Assembly: GCA_000727475.1 (NCBI GenBank)
Contig: KL647304.1
Coordinates: 350,272 to 414,271, forward strand
DNA: 64,000 nt
Direction of reading: 5' to 3'
Source: Sarcocystis neurona
Lineage: Eukaryota > Apicomplexa > Conoidasida > Eucoccidiorida > Sarcocystidae
Shown: in pieces, positions 47,239-59,400 of the stretch
Position numbering within the stretch: position 1 is the stretch's first letter
How the letters are laid out: every line of letters begins with the position of its first letter
The notes under the pieces: model-generated
What the model was told of the DNA's origin: nothing
Seen by the model: the letters and a program-made list of their open reading frames with translations, nothing else
Databases searched by the model: none
Position numbers and translations under genes: made by a program

Positions 47239-48717
47239 ACATTGGCCACAGCGGAAGAGCTCCTATGGAAGTTCTTCCTCGTACAGCAGCATCCATCCCG
47301 ATCAGAAGATGCGAACTCACGTACGTTATCCTGCGTACGCCTCTTCGTGCCTACGAAAGTATATGTCTGTATGTGTGTATGCATGTATGTATGTATGTAT
47401 GTATGCGTGTACATCTATACAGATATATTTATTTGCGTGTTTAAATGGGGCTGTATGAATGTGTATCTGCAAAATCGCGTATACGCGGACCGGAGCAGAT
47501 GCTTTCGTAGGCCATTTAATGTCTCTTACTCAATTTGTCTTTCTGTGTTTGTGTGAGGTTCGCGTGGCATCGCATAATGTGTGGGAGTCAACAAGTGCTC
47601 ACTTCATCTTGGGGGATACCGTCACATTTAGGGCAGCATTTCATAAGTATCAAGGAAAAAGCCACCGCACCTGACAACCTTTCTCACTGTCTCAATGCGA
47701 TGGGCCGCAGCAGTGCAGTTTCTCTCGGTCTTGATCCGTGCATACCCGTACACATGTTTCTTTACGTGCGAACTCCGGTAACTGAAAGCTGGCTGGCTGT
47801 CCCTTCTACTTGCCCGGCTGCAGCTTCTTGCCCTAGAGTTCCCTCCTACCGAAGTACCTCGGTACGCAATGTGTGTGCCCGCTGGAGCACATCACTCTAC
47901 AGAGTGATGCGTACATGCGTGTATCGCCCAACCTTTCTTTCCACCGCTACGCAGTTCCCCCTCTACACACGTCGTACTTGGTTGTATGTAAGCGTGCTAC
48001 TGCAAGTGTGTATAGTCTGTGTTGGCGTAGGTCTGGTGGCTCTGCTACGTGTTTCAGGTTCACTAGTTTCGCCTAGCTACATCATTGTAAAACAGGTGTG
48101 CGCGTATGAATGTGCGTATGTTTGTATGCACATGTGTATCTGTGGATGGAAGTGTGTAATAATTCTGTGCCAGTTTGTCCAATTATGCAACCATAAGCAC
48201 TTAGGTGTTTTCTAAATGTTGGATGGATGGCTTTCCTTCTTTCTGTCAAACTCATGGATCCTTACGGGGTATGCTACATGTGTGCCCCCGTTGTGCGCAC
48301 ACAGAGAGATAAACATGCATATACAAGCAGACAAAAACTTTTTCACTTCCGGCAAGAGTTTATCTGCCTATCTACAAGTATACGTGTATGACAGAATGAT
48401 TCGGTGTAGTTTTTACGAACGCGCAGGTTCCTCTTGCTTTGACATTTTTCACGATTTACGTATGCTTGCCTGTTGCATCCCGCAGAAAAGGAACCCCAAG
48501 CTACGACGGGCATATTCCTGGTTACTCGGTGCGTCTAAGCGATTCGCTCATCTCTAAATGTCTACAGATGAGTAAAACTACACTTCTACGTATACTTCCC
48601 CATCCTTCTATATTTGCCAAGCTGCCCGCCTACTGTGTGCAGATGAGAGAGAAAACGAAGTTCAGTTTTTCGCAGCCCTTGTCAACCTGGCTAACCGTTG
48701 TGCACATCACGCGATAG
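47239..48717 (+). CDS. possible coding exons of an unknown gene (weak)
   Basis: An exon-like block at 47239-47320 (TLATAEELLWKFFLVQQHPS) has a good acceptor (cttcgtgtcgtgcag) and donor (gtacgt). A possible terminal exon lies at 48643-48717 after tgtgtgcag, reading MREKTKFSFSQPLSTWLTVV to a stop. Whether they belong together is not shown, and I recognise no family. TG/GTAT microsatellite lies between them at 47360-47410. Confidence 0.25.
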
Positions 48718-51616
48718 CACCCCGGACCTTTCGGCATATTTCTACTCTTTCATTTCGGCGACTTCGACCACGCATACTCAGTCAAATGAATGTGCTGCAT
48801 ACAGGTCGAGTTTCCGTTTCTGCAAATTTGCAAAAGCAGATGTATGATATAACTGGACGAAGATGCGTGCGTTATTGCTCCCGTCTTTCGCACGTACTGT
48901 GGCATTGCATGCTGTATCTTTTTAGGCATCTCTGCGTATCCCTGATACGTGAGCAACTGAATATACGCGGTACACACGTGTCTGTACAGAGCGGCGAAAT
49001 CCGTTACACTGTCTGAGTGGCGTGCGTCGTACCAAAGCTCAGTCTGTGATGTAGGCTGTTTCTGCTCATTTTGCAGCGTTTGTCGTGAAGAGCTGCACCC
49101 TCGGTGCAGCAATATGCACGTCCACGTGCGCAAGCTACGTTTAAAGGTGCATGCTTTGTATGAACGGATACGTGTACACGCGGTCAGCAAAAGAGAACCT
49201 CAACACGACTTGACGGCGACCAGTAAAGTCCGCCTTGTTCCTGGCGTTATATATGTGTTAAGCATGTAGTTCGCACCTCCTCAAGGTGGCACGTGTCTAG
49301 ACAAGTTTATGCTCGGGAAAATTCACAGAAATGCGGGCCGATGAATTTTAGCAGTACTACCTTTCTGTAAACAGCGCAGAGATAGTCACACCTGTGTCAA
49401 TGTAACCACATTGTTTCGTGTATACGCGCACGTACACGGTCAGTTGGATTGTGCACGTAGATGCACGTCTAGTTGTCTCCAGGCTACACGCACGTGCACC
49501 TTTTTAGTGGAAATTTCAAAGGAAATACACATAGGCCTGCACTGGTACTTGTGTAGAGCTGCTCTCCGCTCGCTTTATACTGGCGCCTTCCATTTCTGCG
49601 TAGGGCTACGTGGCTCGTGGGGCTGCTTCACTTCTTCGACTGAACGAGGAAAGCAAACCTTGTTCAAGGCCCGTGAATAAAGTGAATCTGTGCAGAACAT
49701 AGTAAGTCGCCAGGGCCAGCCTTTTCTGCTCAACGGGCCGTTCCGAGTACCCACTGAATGAAAAGGGCATGGATTAAGTGCGATGGCTCTCGTAGGGTAT
49801 CTCCAACTGCCCGCTATTCGGAAGTCACTTTCAGATATTGCTACTTAAACGTCAGTTCAACAGGACGCGTTGAGGTTTCCTGCTGCACCGAAACTGCAGA
49901 ACACCGCGTCGTACAGTTGTTTACTTTCGACTCCTTTGTCTACGTTACACGTATGTATTTATGTATGTGTGTGTGTGTATGTATGTATGTATGTATGCAT
50001 GTATGTATGTATATATGTGTGTGTGTGTGTGCGGGGCTCTCTCGCTCGTTGCGTTCTCTGTTTTCCTCTCTCATCCCGCTCTGTTAGTTTTCGCAAGGAC
50101 GGCAGTGTAGTGTGTATGTATGTGTGTATGAATGTATATATATATATATATGTGCGTACGGGTATGCAGGCATTCGAGCACCCCGTCTGCTGTTGTCGAA
50201 GACAAAAAAGGGCAGACATTCGAATGTACTTCCTTCCTGTGTTTCTACTTGCGTAGAAGGATTCGTACGTATACGTTACATGGGTTGTGCTTGAGGGAAA
50301 GAACAGTTTCACTAGTTTTTGTCGCGTGTGCTCTATGTGAACTCAGCCTTCGGTGCTTGCCCGGATATACCGGTTTCCTGCCTGACGCTTGACCGACTCG
50401 GAAAGGAAACTGTAAGGTCAGAAAAAGAGAGGGACCACCTAGGAGAAAGTCTGTCGATCCATGGTGACTGACATGGTACACCGCAATAGAAATCGTTCTG
50501 TCTTGGCGCGTACAGCAGCTCGTGATGACGTGAGCGCGCCTGTGGAGTGTTTTTTGCTTGTCGTGACATCCATATATCCGCAGACGTGGCCGTGTGGGTG
50601 TCGACCTGCAAACACCTGCATGTGAGTGCGCACCCTCCTGTATCTGAAGGTCCTTCCTCGTCCGTTGGAATTCCCCTGGTTTCGTGCACAAATGCAGGTG
50701 CACCCGTATACACTCGAACCTACGATTGCACCGATGTGTGTATCTATACATACGTACGCACGTATACGCGTGGAACACTCCTGCATCTTGAGAACGCATA
50801 CATCTACATATTGCTTTTTATATACCTGAGGACATCGACGTGAGGTGCGTATAGGTGATGGTACAGCACTCTCCTGGATTTTACTCTCATGCTTATTTTG
50901 ACTGCGGCTTGCCTAAGCAGACACACGAAAGCTCAGCTTGCGCTTGTTTCTGCTAAGTGTACATTGGTGAAGGGCGGTTATGCAAGATTTTGCAAAAAGG
51001 TGCTTTTGTACTGCGAATTTCCTGGGGTTAACCAGGAGCGTTGTTGCACTGTGCGAGGCTTTGTCTGGCCGTGAGGTCATCTTCAAATCCAACTGACGAA
51101 CTTTGATCGCAGGTTTTCCTTCAGTGATCTTAAAAAGAGAATGCATTTACTTTGTTCGAAGGGTCTCGGATAAGGCCATCCCCATTCAATTTCTTGCACA
51201 CTGCCGACGCAGGAGATGCCGAGCCACGGGGGTATACGGAGACAAAGGCAGTCGCGTTGATTCGTACGTCGCATGTGTGTCAGGATCTCTGTACGAAGAC
51301 ACACATTAACGTTTACTCCACGTAGTGTGCGGATAATGTTCTTTATGTTGTAAACCGGGTCCTCTATATGGCTGTGTGTACCCAAGTATAAGCCCATGTA
51401 TGCGTACTCGGAAGGCTTACGCGCAGCGGGAGGGACGCAAGAAGATTGCTGCAGTACAGCGCTGGAGAAGCAATGTAGGACTTCTCACAATTACATCAGT
51501 GTCTTCTAAATAAACACGGACTGCTTCAGACAACCTGCACTCCATCCCGTGTGTTGAGGGAGCTAGCTTGTAGCAAGTATGGAAGGGAAGGCACGGCGGT
51601 CTACGAGTTAACACGA
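48718..51616. other. repeat-poor stretch without a supported gene
   Basis: Several frames of 100-185 codons overlap on both strands with no motif. GTAT/TA microsatellites lie at about 49965-50030 and 50115-50160. Confidence 0.4.
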
Positions 51617-52042
51617 AGATGTATGCGCAGACGCGTCACCAATTCCAAGGTGACGGAGAGAAGCTTATGCGCGGGTATGCCTGTCGTTACGCGAAGACAA
51701 GAAATGTGCGAGTGTATGATTTGCATACGCTGTCTACTCAACGTCTACGTGGACCGACGGACACAGAATTAGTCTGGAGTGAGCGAAGACTGGCGAATTG
51801 CAACGTCTGACCACATCGTGTTAACAAGAAGTTATATGCGGAGACACGACACCAGTAGAAAGGTCACGGAGACACGAGGGTACAAGCTTATGCGCGGGTA
51901 TGCCTGTCGTCACGCGAAGACAAGAAACGTGGGAGTGTACGCTTTTGCATAAGCTGTCTATTTAACGTCTACGGGGCCTGACGGATACAGGATTAGTCTC
52001 GGATGACCGACGACTGGAGAATTGCAGCGTCTGATCAGATCG
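51617..52042. repeat. tandem duplication of about 210 bp, diverged
   Basis: Copies at about 51617-51818 and 51833-52042 share agcttatgcgcgggtatgcc, tacgcgaagacaagaaa/cacgcgaagacaagaaa and gcgaattgcaacgtctgacc/ggagaattgcagcgtctgat, with scattered substitutions and small indels. The divergence suggests an old duplication. Reading frames are not kept between copies. Confidence 0.85.
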
Positions 52043-52786
52043 CGTGGAAGCTGGATGATTCTTTTCATGCTACGGGACACGTATTGCCGCCGCTGCGCTC
52101 CTCCCCGTGCTATTCGCTCAGTGCTCTATTTAAATGCTATGCAGTGACGAACCAAACCGCCCCGCGCTGCACAGCTTCTGCTTCACCACACTACAGCTCA
52201 CCCGTGGTTGACGCATTTTTAGACAGGTGTACACTAGTTTGCGAAGAGAGAGAAAAGGAAGAGCGAACACCACGTACTACTCGCCCAACTACACGAGAGC
52301 ACCACAGATCACGTTGCTGAAAGGGAAAGAAGTGAAATGTCCACCACGTGAAACACTGGCGTACTTCCCACGGGATCACACGTGATCGCATCACAGGTGG
52401 TGAAAACCCCCAAGTCACTTGATGTCCCACATAAATATATCGTACCAACGCCACTCTACGGGAGGGCCGCGCTAGTAAGCCCCGTCTTCTACCGTCGGTC
52501 TGCGTCCACGGTGGTGGGGGCGCCTGCACTGGAATACCCCTACCCACACGTTACGCCATACGGTGCGATCTGCAGCAGTCTCACTCCCCTATCCTTATCA
52601 GGGTGTGATTTTTTCTCTTGTACGAAGCCTATTCTTCGAGGTGCATCTTCTCGTTTGAATGGCATGGTCGCCAGTGACTAACGGCCTGTTACATACGGAT
52701 CAACCAGGAGGTATTATTTTGTCTGTAGCGAACAAGTCATAGAAGTTTTCACTTCCACTCATTGAACCTTGTGTGCGGTGTTCCAG

Positions 52787-55261
52787 TCACCTTCAGGAGC
52801 GCTTCATCTGCTTGTCGCCTCTCTTGGCGCCTGGAGCTGGCGCAGAACAAGCTTGCGTGTCCTGCCCTTCGTCTCACCCTCACTTGTACTATTAGAGTGC
52901 ACGTACAGGGCACCATTATACCTGCCAAATTACAGACACTCGGCGGCGAGTCTACGTGCTCCCGTACGAGGACAACATTCAACAACGTGCACGTGCTCAG
53001 TAACGGCGATTTCGGTGAGCTAAAACGCTCTCAATGTACTCCAATCGACAAAGCTCTTTGCCTTCGAGTGAAAGTATGAGCCCGTGGCGACGAGTTCCTG
53101 GATCAGAAACCCCCGCGATCCCGTTTTCGAGCGTTCTCGTGGTAAGTCATCCATTCGTATGCTTCGCGAGGGCGTGAACACGTGCTGTTTACGTACTTCT
53201 GACCTGAAGAGTCAATGTCTACTTCTCGCCCTCTCCCTCGGCCTTCAGCAGCCATAGAATTCCTGAAAACCTTACTTTCGTCCCGCAAAATAAAACATGA
53301 CTTGAAAATTATTTACTCGTGGAACGTGAGTGTCTCTAGCCGTACGAATCGCGCGTCACCCAGGCCCCGTGTCCCGTACTCCACAACACCCGCGATAACA
53401 GTGGCTCTGACGGCCCTCCCGTTTCATCAGTAAACAATTTTTCTGCACATATTGGTACAGGGAGCGAACCGCACTATCTCCCTGAGCTCTGCATAGCATT
53501 TCACGGCACTCCAGCCCTCCGTCAAAAATCGGTGTTCCAGCTTGGTTGACTTATGCTTGACTAGTGTCGTCCAACACACAGGCACACCGTACGGGTAAGG
53601 CAATCTTTTCCCAATTTTCATGAAGAACTGTCGCAGAGTATCGTGTACCTCATGCCGAGGGGTTTCACCATGACGACATAGTACGACGTTCTCCCACGTC
53701 CACAAAAGCGTATACGCTATTTCTCACCTGCACGTTCTTCGTGTTTGGACGCTTCTGCAGGGTACCACACAGCTTCTTTAGATATGATGGTCTGGCGCAT
53801 ACAAAGTCTACCCTGTTAACGAGTTTCAAAGCCCAAGTGGTGGCGTGGCCTTCCACGGCTCGGCGCATGCAATTTTTTTTTTGCTTGACGCGGTGAACCT
53901 CGTTCGCTTGCAGAGTTGTGCGCCTCCCGCCTCGCTGAGGCAGTCGGATCTGGGTGGCCGCACCTGATTTCCCAAAGTAATGTGTGCCGCGGGTGTGCTG
54001 CGGTGGCTGCGAATCTTTGTCCAAAAGATTGTTACTACTCCTCCATGTGACGTGACGGATTCTAGCAGTCCCAGAATTAATAAGGTAAGAGCAACCATGA
54101 CAGTCGAGAGTCGGGCACGAGCAGTTTCCACACCGGCTGTAATGCGGTAGCCGTATTATTCGATATCGCACGTTGAGAACAATGGCGGTGGGATTACGAA
54201 GTATTACGCCGATTTTGACATGAAAAATATACAATGGTGAGAATAGTAACAGCAATCGAAGACGCAGCACCGAATCGTACGTGACGGGATTTTTACGCGT
54301 GAACCAGTGCCACACAATCCGGCGGTGCTATGATTTTTTTTCACTCGAGTTGCCCTTGAGTCCGCAGGATTGCTTACATTGTTTTGAGGGGCCCTGTGCA
54401 GGCGTGTGGAGTCCACCGAGAGGGACAGAGACTCGCCCTGTGTGCAAATTCCTGCCCTCTCTACCTATGCACACGTAGCTGTTCATTGCATCGTGAGCGC
54501 GAGTTTTTATATTTGCCTTCGAGGAATTCGTGGATTTTAGGAGGAGTTGACTTCTTGCCGCGGATCGGCCCGATGAGCGGTATTTGAGATAGTACGGCTG
54601 ACGTACCTTTGATTCATTTCAAAGTTGACGGCAGAAAGGCTTTAGTGCGGTCGCTTACGACACAGGACTCTGTTTACGTATCGCTGCTACAGTTACTCTG
54701 CCTGTGAATGGATGTTTACGCCTCTTGTCCCACGCACCACCCTACGTTGTGGTTGTGAATCACGGCTACACGCGTGCTGCGGTAGTAGCTGTGCGTTTGA
54801 GGGATTGTCGGTGTTTTTGTGATAGTCTCCTATGATGGAGTTTTCACGGGTGGACAAGGTGCGTGGCTTTTATCTTTCCACAGAAAAACCTCTCTGTGGC
54901 CTTCTGACCCTGTTCTTTCCCGTTTTGGTGAAACGGTTGCTAAGGAGCCGTCGCTCGAAAGAGTTTGTGGAAGGAAATTCATATAGGAGCTCTGCATGAA
55001 TTCCGCGACAGGGGACGAATCCTGCCCTGCAGCGCAAAGAAAAGAAACCGTGGCAGCGAGCCGGGTACACTTGTTACGCAGTCTCTCAGTGACCAAGATT
55101 TGCAGATGAACAACGCTGTTTCGAAAATACGTTTGCTAGCTGGCGGCGGCATGGCTTCTTCATCTCGCGTGGAAGTAGAAGTGCCAGCCAGGGAAATCCA
55201 ATTTCTTCACGGCTCCTCAAAATTTTCGAGCACTTCCGCCTCGTTATCTCTCTTTCGTTGA
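52787..55261 (+). CDS. candidate three-exon gene, function unknown (5' partial)
   Basis: I do not recognise a family. Exons 52787-53014, 53249-53325 and 55106-55261 (stop) have plausible acceptors (gtgttccag, cggccttcag, gatttgcag) and donors (gtgagc, gtgagt). Phases 1/1, 1/0 and 0 give one frame. The first exon reads as alternating beta-like sequence (LTCTIRVHVQGTIIPAKLQT), the second as a helix (AIEFLKTLLSSRKIKHDLKI), the third as VSKIRLLAGGGMASSSRVEV and a Ser-rich tail. Further exons to the left are likely because the first exon starts in phase 1. The 1.8-kb last intron holds a 216-codon open frame on the opposite strand. Confidence 0.35.
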
Positions 55262-56409
55262 AAAGTCTATAAATCGTTCTTCCACTTCCGACGCAGACGC
55301 ACCCTCTGGACGCGGGTATACATCACGGGAACGATGTTATATCCCTGCATGATAACGGGAATTGTTGTCCCTGTGCTTTGCGGAACAGCACGACTTAACT
55401 TGCGTTATTTTTCCTCTACCGAAACTGACTTCTAGCAAAACGAAACAGCGGCCCAGGCAAGATTCTTCTGAACGCTGTGCCCTTGGTTCCGCCGCGGGGC
55501 GCGGTGCCTCGTGTGGAGAACCGCAACACGTATCGCGCCGAGATTTTTAATTTGCAGGCGCCGTGAACAACACTTTTTATGAGAAAATCATTCTGCCGGT
55601 AGTGGGAAATGTAATAGAACCACTTGCCTTCTTCTACTTTCTGTGCGTCCGGTGTGACCCTTTCGAAAGTCTTTTTTGTAGGTCCTCACTGATATGTGTG
55701 TGTCCCTATACATTTTTGCAATTCCTCTTCACTCATAGCGCGTGATAGACGTGTACAGATATATGTATATTTATTCTGCGACAGACTCAACGTGTGATCC
55801 ACAACTACATATATGTAGATGTCTTGGCTAGACGTATTCTACTGTCTTCACAACGTTTGATATACATGTATATATAGATGTATACGTGGGTATATGTGTA
55901 TATATACATACGTACGTTACCTTCCGCTGCGTAGGTTTCTTGGGTAGAGGTATTCTATTGTCTTCACAACGTTTGGTGTGTATATACATATATATATATG
56001 TATACGTGGATATATGTGTACATATACACACGTACGTTACCTTCCGCTGCGCGCACAACGGGTGCTACACACCTATACATATATATATGTATATATATAT
56101 CTTGATGCCTTGGCTAGACGTATTCTAATGTCTTCACAACGTTTGGTATACATATATATGTATGTGGATATATGTGTATATGTACACACGTACACATTGC
56201 CTTCCGCTGCGCTCACAACGTGTGGTACATCCATATATGAAATTCCACCCATAGGGTGCACTAGACGCTCATTATCGTATATTACACAGACATACGCAGG
56301 TGTATTTCTCTTTGTCTGCGGGCATTGTTTCCGGTCGTGTATGTCGCAGAAACGCAGACTTTTCTCCTGCTCTTTCTATATATCGATATTTATCTTTATT
56401 TCTCTCTCT
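55262..56409. other. 5' flank of the importin-like gene
   Basis: A possible exon-like frame at 55559-55745 (after ttaatttgcag, reading FYEKIILPVVGNVIEPLAFF) has no partner. From about 55820 the sequence is a tandem module, listed separately. The last 130 bases before the ATG at 56410 end in tttctctctctatgg. Confidence 0.45.
55820..56220. repeat. three copies of a module of about 115 bp upstream of a start codon
   Basis: Each copy has a core ggctagacgtattctactgt/tcttcacaacgttt (tcttcacaac at 55845, 55961 and 56131), then a TA microsatellite with gtatacgtggatatatgtgt, then cacgtacgttaccttccgct. Copy 3 is preceded by an extra insertion of about 50 bp. The end of copy 3 lies about 190 bp before the ATG of the downstream gene. 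Confidence 0.88.
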
Positions 56410-59400
56410 ATGGAGGCGTCGTGGCCGCAGCATCCCATGCAGCAGCGGCAGTCTGCTGCTGCAGCCACGTACTCGTCCCTTCGAACAAATCCTACTTCTC
56501 ACCAGCAGCAGCACGTGGCGATCGTTGCTCCTTCCTCTTCCTTCACCGCTGCAGAAACACCAGCAGGAATATCGCCCGCATCCGAAAGGACTGCAGTAGC
56601 AGCAGCAGGACCTTCCGCAGCAGCTGCCGAATGCCCAGAGACGATCGTAGGCGCTTTCTCAGCCATCGCTCTCTTTCCTGTCCTTCAAGGTAGTTCTCCC
56701 CTCCCTGAGCAACAGCAACAGAGCGACGGCCGGCAGCAGCAGCAGCAGCAGGGGCCAGGCAGTGGCGAGGTGCAGCAGCAACAGGTGCAGCAGCCTGCCT
56801 TCGGCGTTCGGTGTCTACGTCCCTTTCTTTCGACTACTGGCACAGAGACCGCAGCAAAGGCCGTTCCCGCTCCGCAGCAGCAGCAGCAGCAGGCGCAGAG
56901 CAGCGGCGTCGAGCCGCTGATCTTCGGAGCAGCAGCAACAGCGGGGCAGCCGCAGGAGACAGCAGCCGCACAGCAGCCGCAGGTTGTCCTCCACCCCGCG
57001 CAGCAGCAGCAGCAGGGAAGAGACGCGTTCGGTCCCGCTGAACAGCAACAGGGGAGCTTTTCTGCTGCCTATACGTCTGCAGGGTGTCCTGCAGCAGCTC
57101 TGTTGTTTGCAGCACAGCCGGGGACGTCGCCCTTGTCTCCTGCGGCTCTCACTTCTTCCTCATCAGCTCCTTCTTCTACTTTGACTTCTTGGTCCTCGTC
57201 GGCCTTCCCGTCGTCATTCTCTCCGCCGTTCCCGCGGTCTGCGGGTGCTGTTGCAAGCCCACACTCCCCACTGCCGTACCAGCATCGTTCGGTGAAGGCT
57301 GCAGCGCGGAAGTCGCCTTCTCTGATGGAGCAGCACGCGAGACATGCTGCGCTGCTGCGCTTGAGAAGAGCAGACCGAGACAAAGCGGTCGCTGCGAGAC
57401 GGCGTCAGTTTCTTCCTGTGGGAACTCCTCCGCCTCCTCAGCCGCTCCTTCCATTGCTGCAGGAGCTGCAGCAGCAGCTGCCGCTGCCTTCCCTCCTGTT
57501 GCTTGTCCAGTCAGGCAGACCGCTGCAGCAGCAAGAGCAGGAGCAGCAGCAGCATCTGCGGGCGCTGCGGCTCTTCGAGCTGCTCCACGAGCAGCTCTCC
57601 TCCTACGCTTCGCTCCTCCTGCCGCCTGCCGTGACCGAAGAGCCCGGCGACTTCTATTCCTCTTCCTCCTCGTCCATCTACTGTTCTTCCTCTTCTTCGT
57701 CCTGTGGCAGCTGCTCCAGCGGTGGCTTGTGGACTGCTGCTCCGCAGTTTACTAACTACCCTGGGCTAGCGCAGGACTTCTCGAAGCCTCCCTATTCATT
57801 GCTTGTAGGGCTGACGGCTGCTGTGCTCTCTGAGCTCCTGAGGACGCTCTCTCCGTCCTCTCCTGCCGCGGACGGAGCCCCCGCAGCCGCTGGGGGAGAA
57901 GACGCAGCAGCCAGAGCAGACGCACCAGCAGCAGCAGCCGCAGCAGCGCAGACGGGCACCGTTCAACGTGCAGGGGGGGGAAAAGCGGTGCTGTCGCCCG
58001 CAGGACGGGCGACTGCGCTGCTGCTGCTACAGCAGGTCTGCGGCTGCATCGCGGCTGCAGCAGCAGCACAAGCCGTGCCGGAAGACGCGCTGCACGCGTG
58101 GCTGCCGCTATTGTTGCAGCTGCGCATGCATGTGCTGCCGGCGTGCTATGCGACTCTACGAGAGGTTTCTGCGGCGCCCCTGCCTCCTCACGAAGGCGGC
58201 GCCGGGCCACTTGTTCCTCCTCTTCCTTTTTCTTCTTCCTCTTCGGGAACAGGAGAGTGTGGACCAGCAGGAGGCGCAGCCGGACGAGACAGCACAGCGA
58301 GTATCGAAAGTCGAGGACAGGGAGGAGGAGAAGCAACATCAGAAAGAGATAACGCAGCAGGAGCTTGCGGAGTGTCGCACCAGGAAGAGCGGCGGCAGGA
58401 GGTGCACCTGCTACAGCCCCACGAGACGCTGACGCTGCTCGAGCAGATCGAGCAGCACACGGTCACCGCACTCGCCAACATGGCAGCCGATTTTCCCGAG
58501 GCGGTGCTTGCTGCAGGAGGAGCAGCAGCAGCCCTGCAGACGATGCAGCAGGCGCTCCTGGAGCTGCGCAGTTCCTTCTGTTCTGGTGCGGCAGCCCTGT
58601 CGGAGGGCACTGCAGCAGGAGCAGCGCCAGTGCTTCCAGCAGACGCCGCAGGAGAGAGAGCGCGAGCAGGGGAAGACGGGGGAGAAGGAGCAGGAGGAGC
58701 AGGAAGAGCAGGAGCAGCAGAAGACGCGTTTCCGTCTTCTGCAGCACCAGGTGGCGGTGGGGTGCCGCTGCAGCAGGGGGGAGCAACCGGCGGCGGCAGT
58801 TACTCGGTGTCTGCTGCTGGTGTTGCTGCTGCTGCTGCAGCGCTGCCGGTCGCAGCGGCTATCGTCCCTGTGCCTGCATATGTCGGACGGAGCGCTGGGA
58901 GAGCAGCAGCAGCAGCAGCTCCGACACGAAGACTGCGCGTCGGCGTGTGGCTGCTGGAGAACTTGTTGCAGCCGCCGCTACCTTCGTCTTGTGTGTGTCT
59001 GCTGCTTGCAGTGATGCTGCAAAGCAGCACGGCAGCAGCTGCCGCGCCTGCCGCAGAACACAGCAGCAGCAGCAACGCCGTGGACGACACCGGCGGCCTT
59101 CCGCTCTTTCTCCCGTTCCTCCCAAGCGTCTCGCCCCCCGGGCGTGCTGCTCCCGCGGCTGTCGAAGGACCGGCAGCAGAAAAAGAAGCAGCAGCGGCGT
59201 GCGCCGCAGCACTGACGGCCGCAAACGCGAGAGCAGGCGGACTTGCCGTGCTGCGCGCGCTGCTGCAGCTGGAACTGGAGCAGCAGCACGCCGTGCGAGA
59301 ATGTTCTGCTGCAGACGACCGAAGGGCCGTTGTTGCGGAAAGCCTCTGGTGTTTGCTGCTGTTCCTGGAGCCGGTGTTTTCTGGACAGGTTCTTGTTTCG

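Noticed and set aside
53665..54315. 216-codon open frame on the minus strand
   Set aside because: A frame this long is close to chance expectation among the many tried. It has no recognisable domain and no supporting context.
23800..55500. tRNA or other structured RNA genes in the repeat-poor regions
   Set aside because: I looked for TTCGA-type T-loop motifs with matching acceptor stems and found none that completed a cloverleaf. A covariance-model scan would decide.
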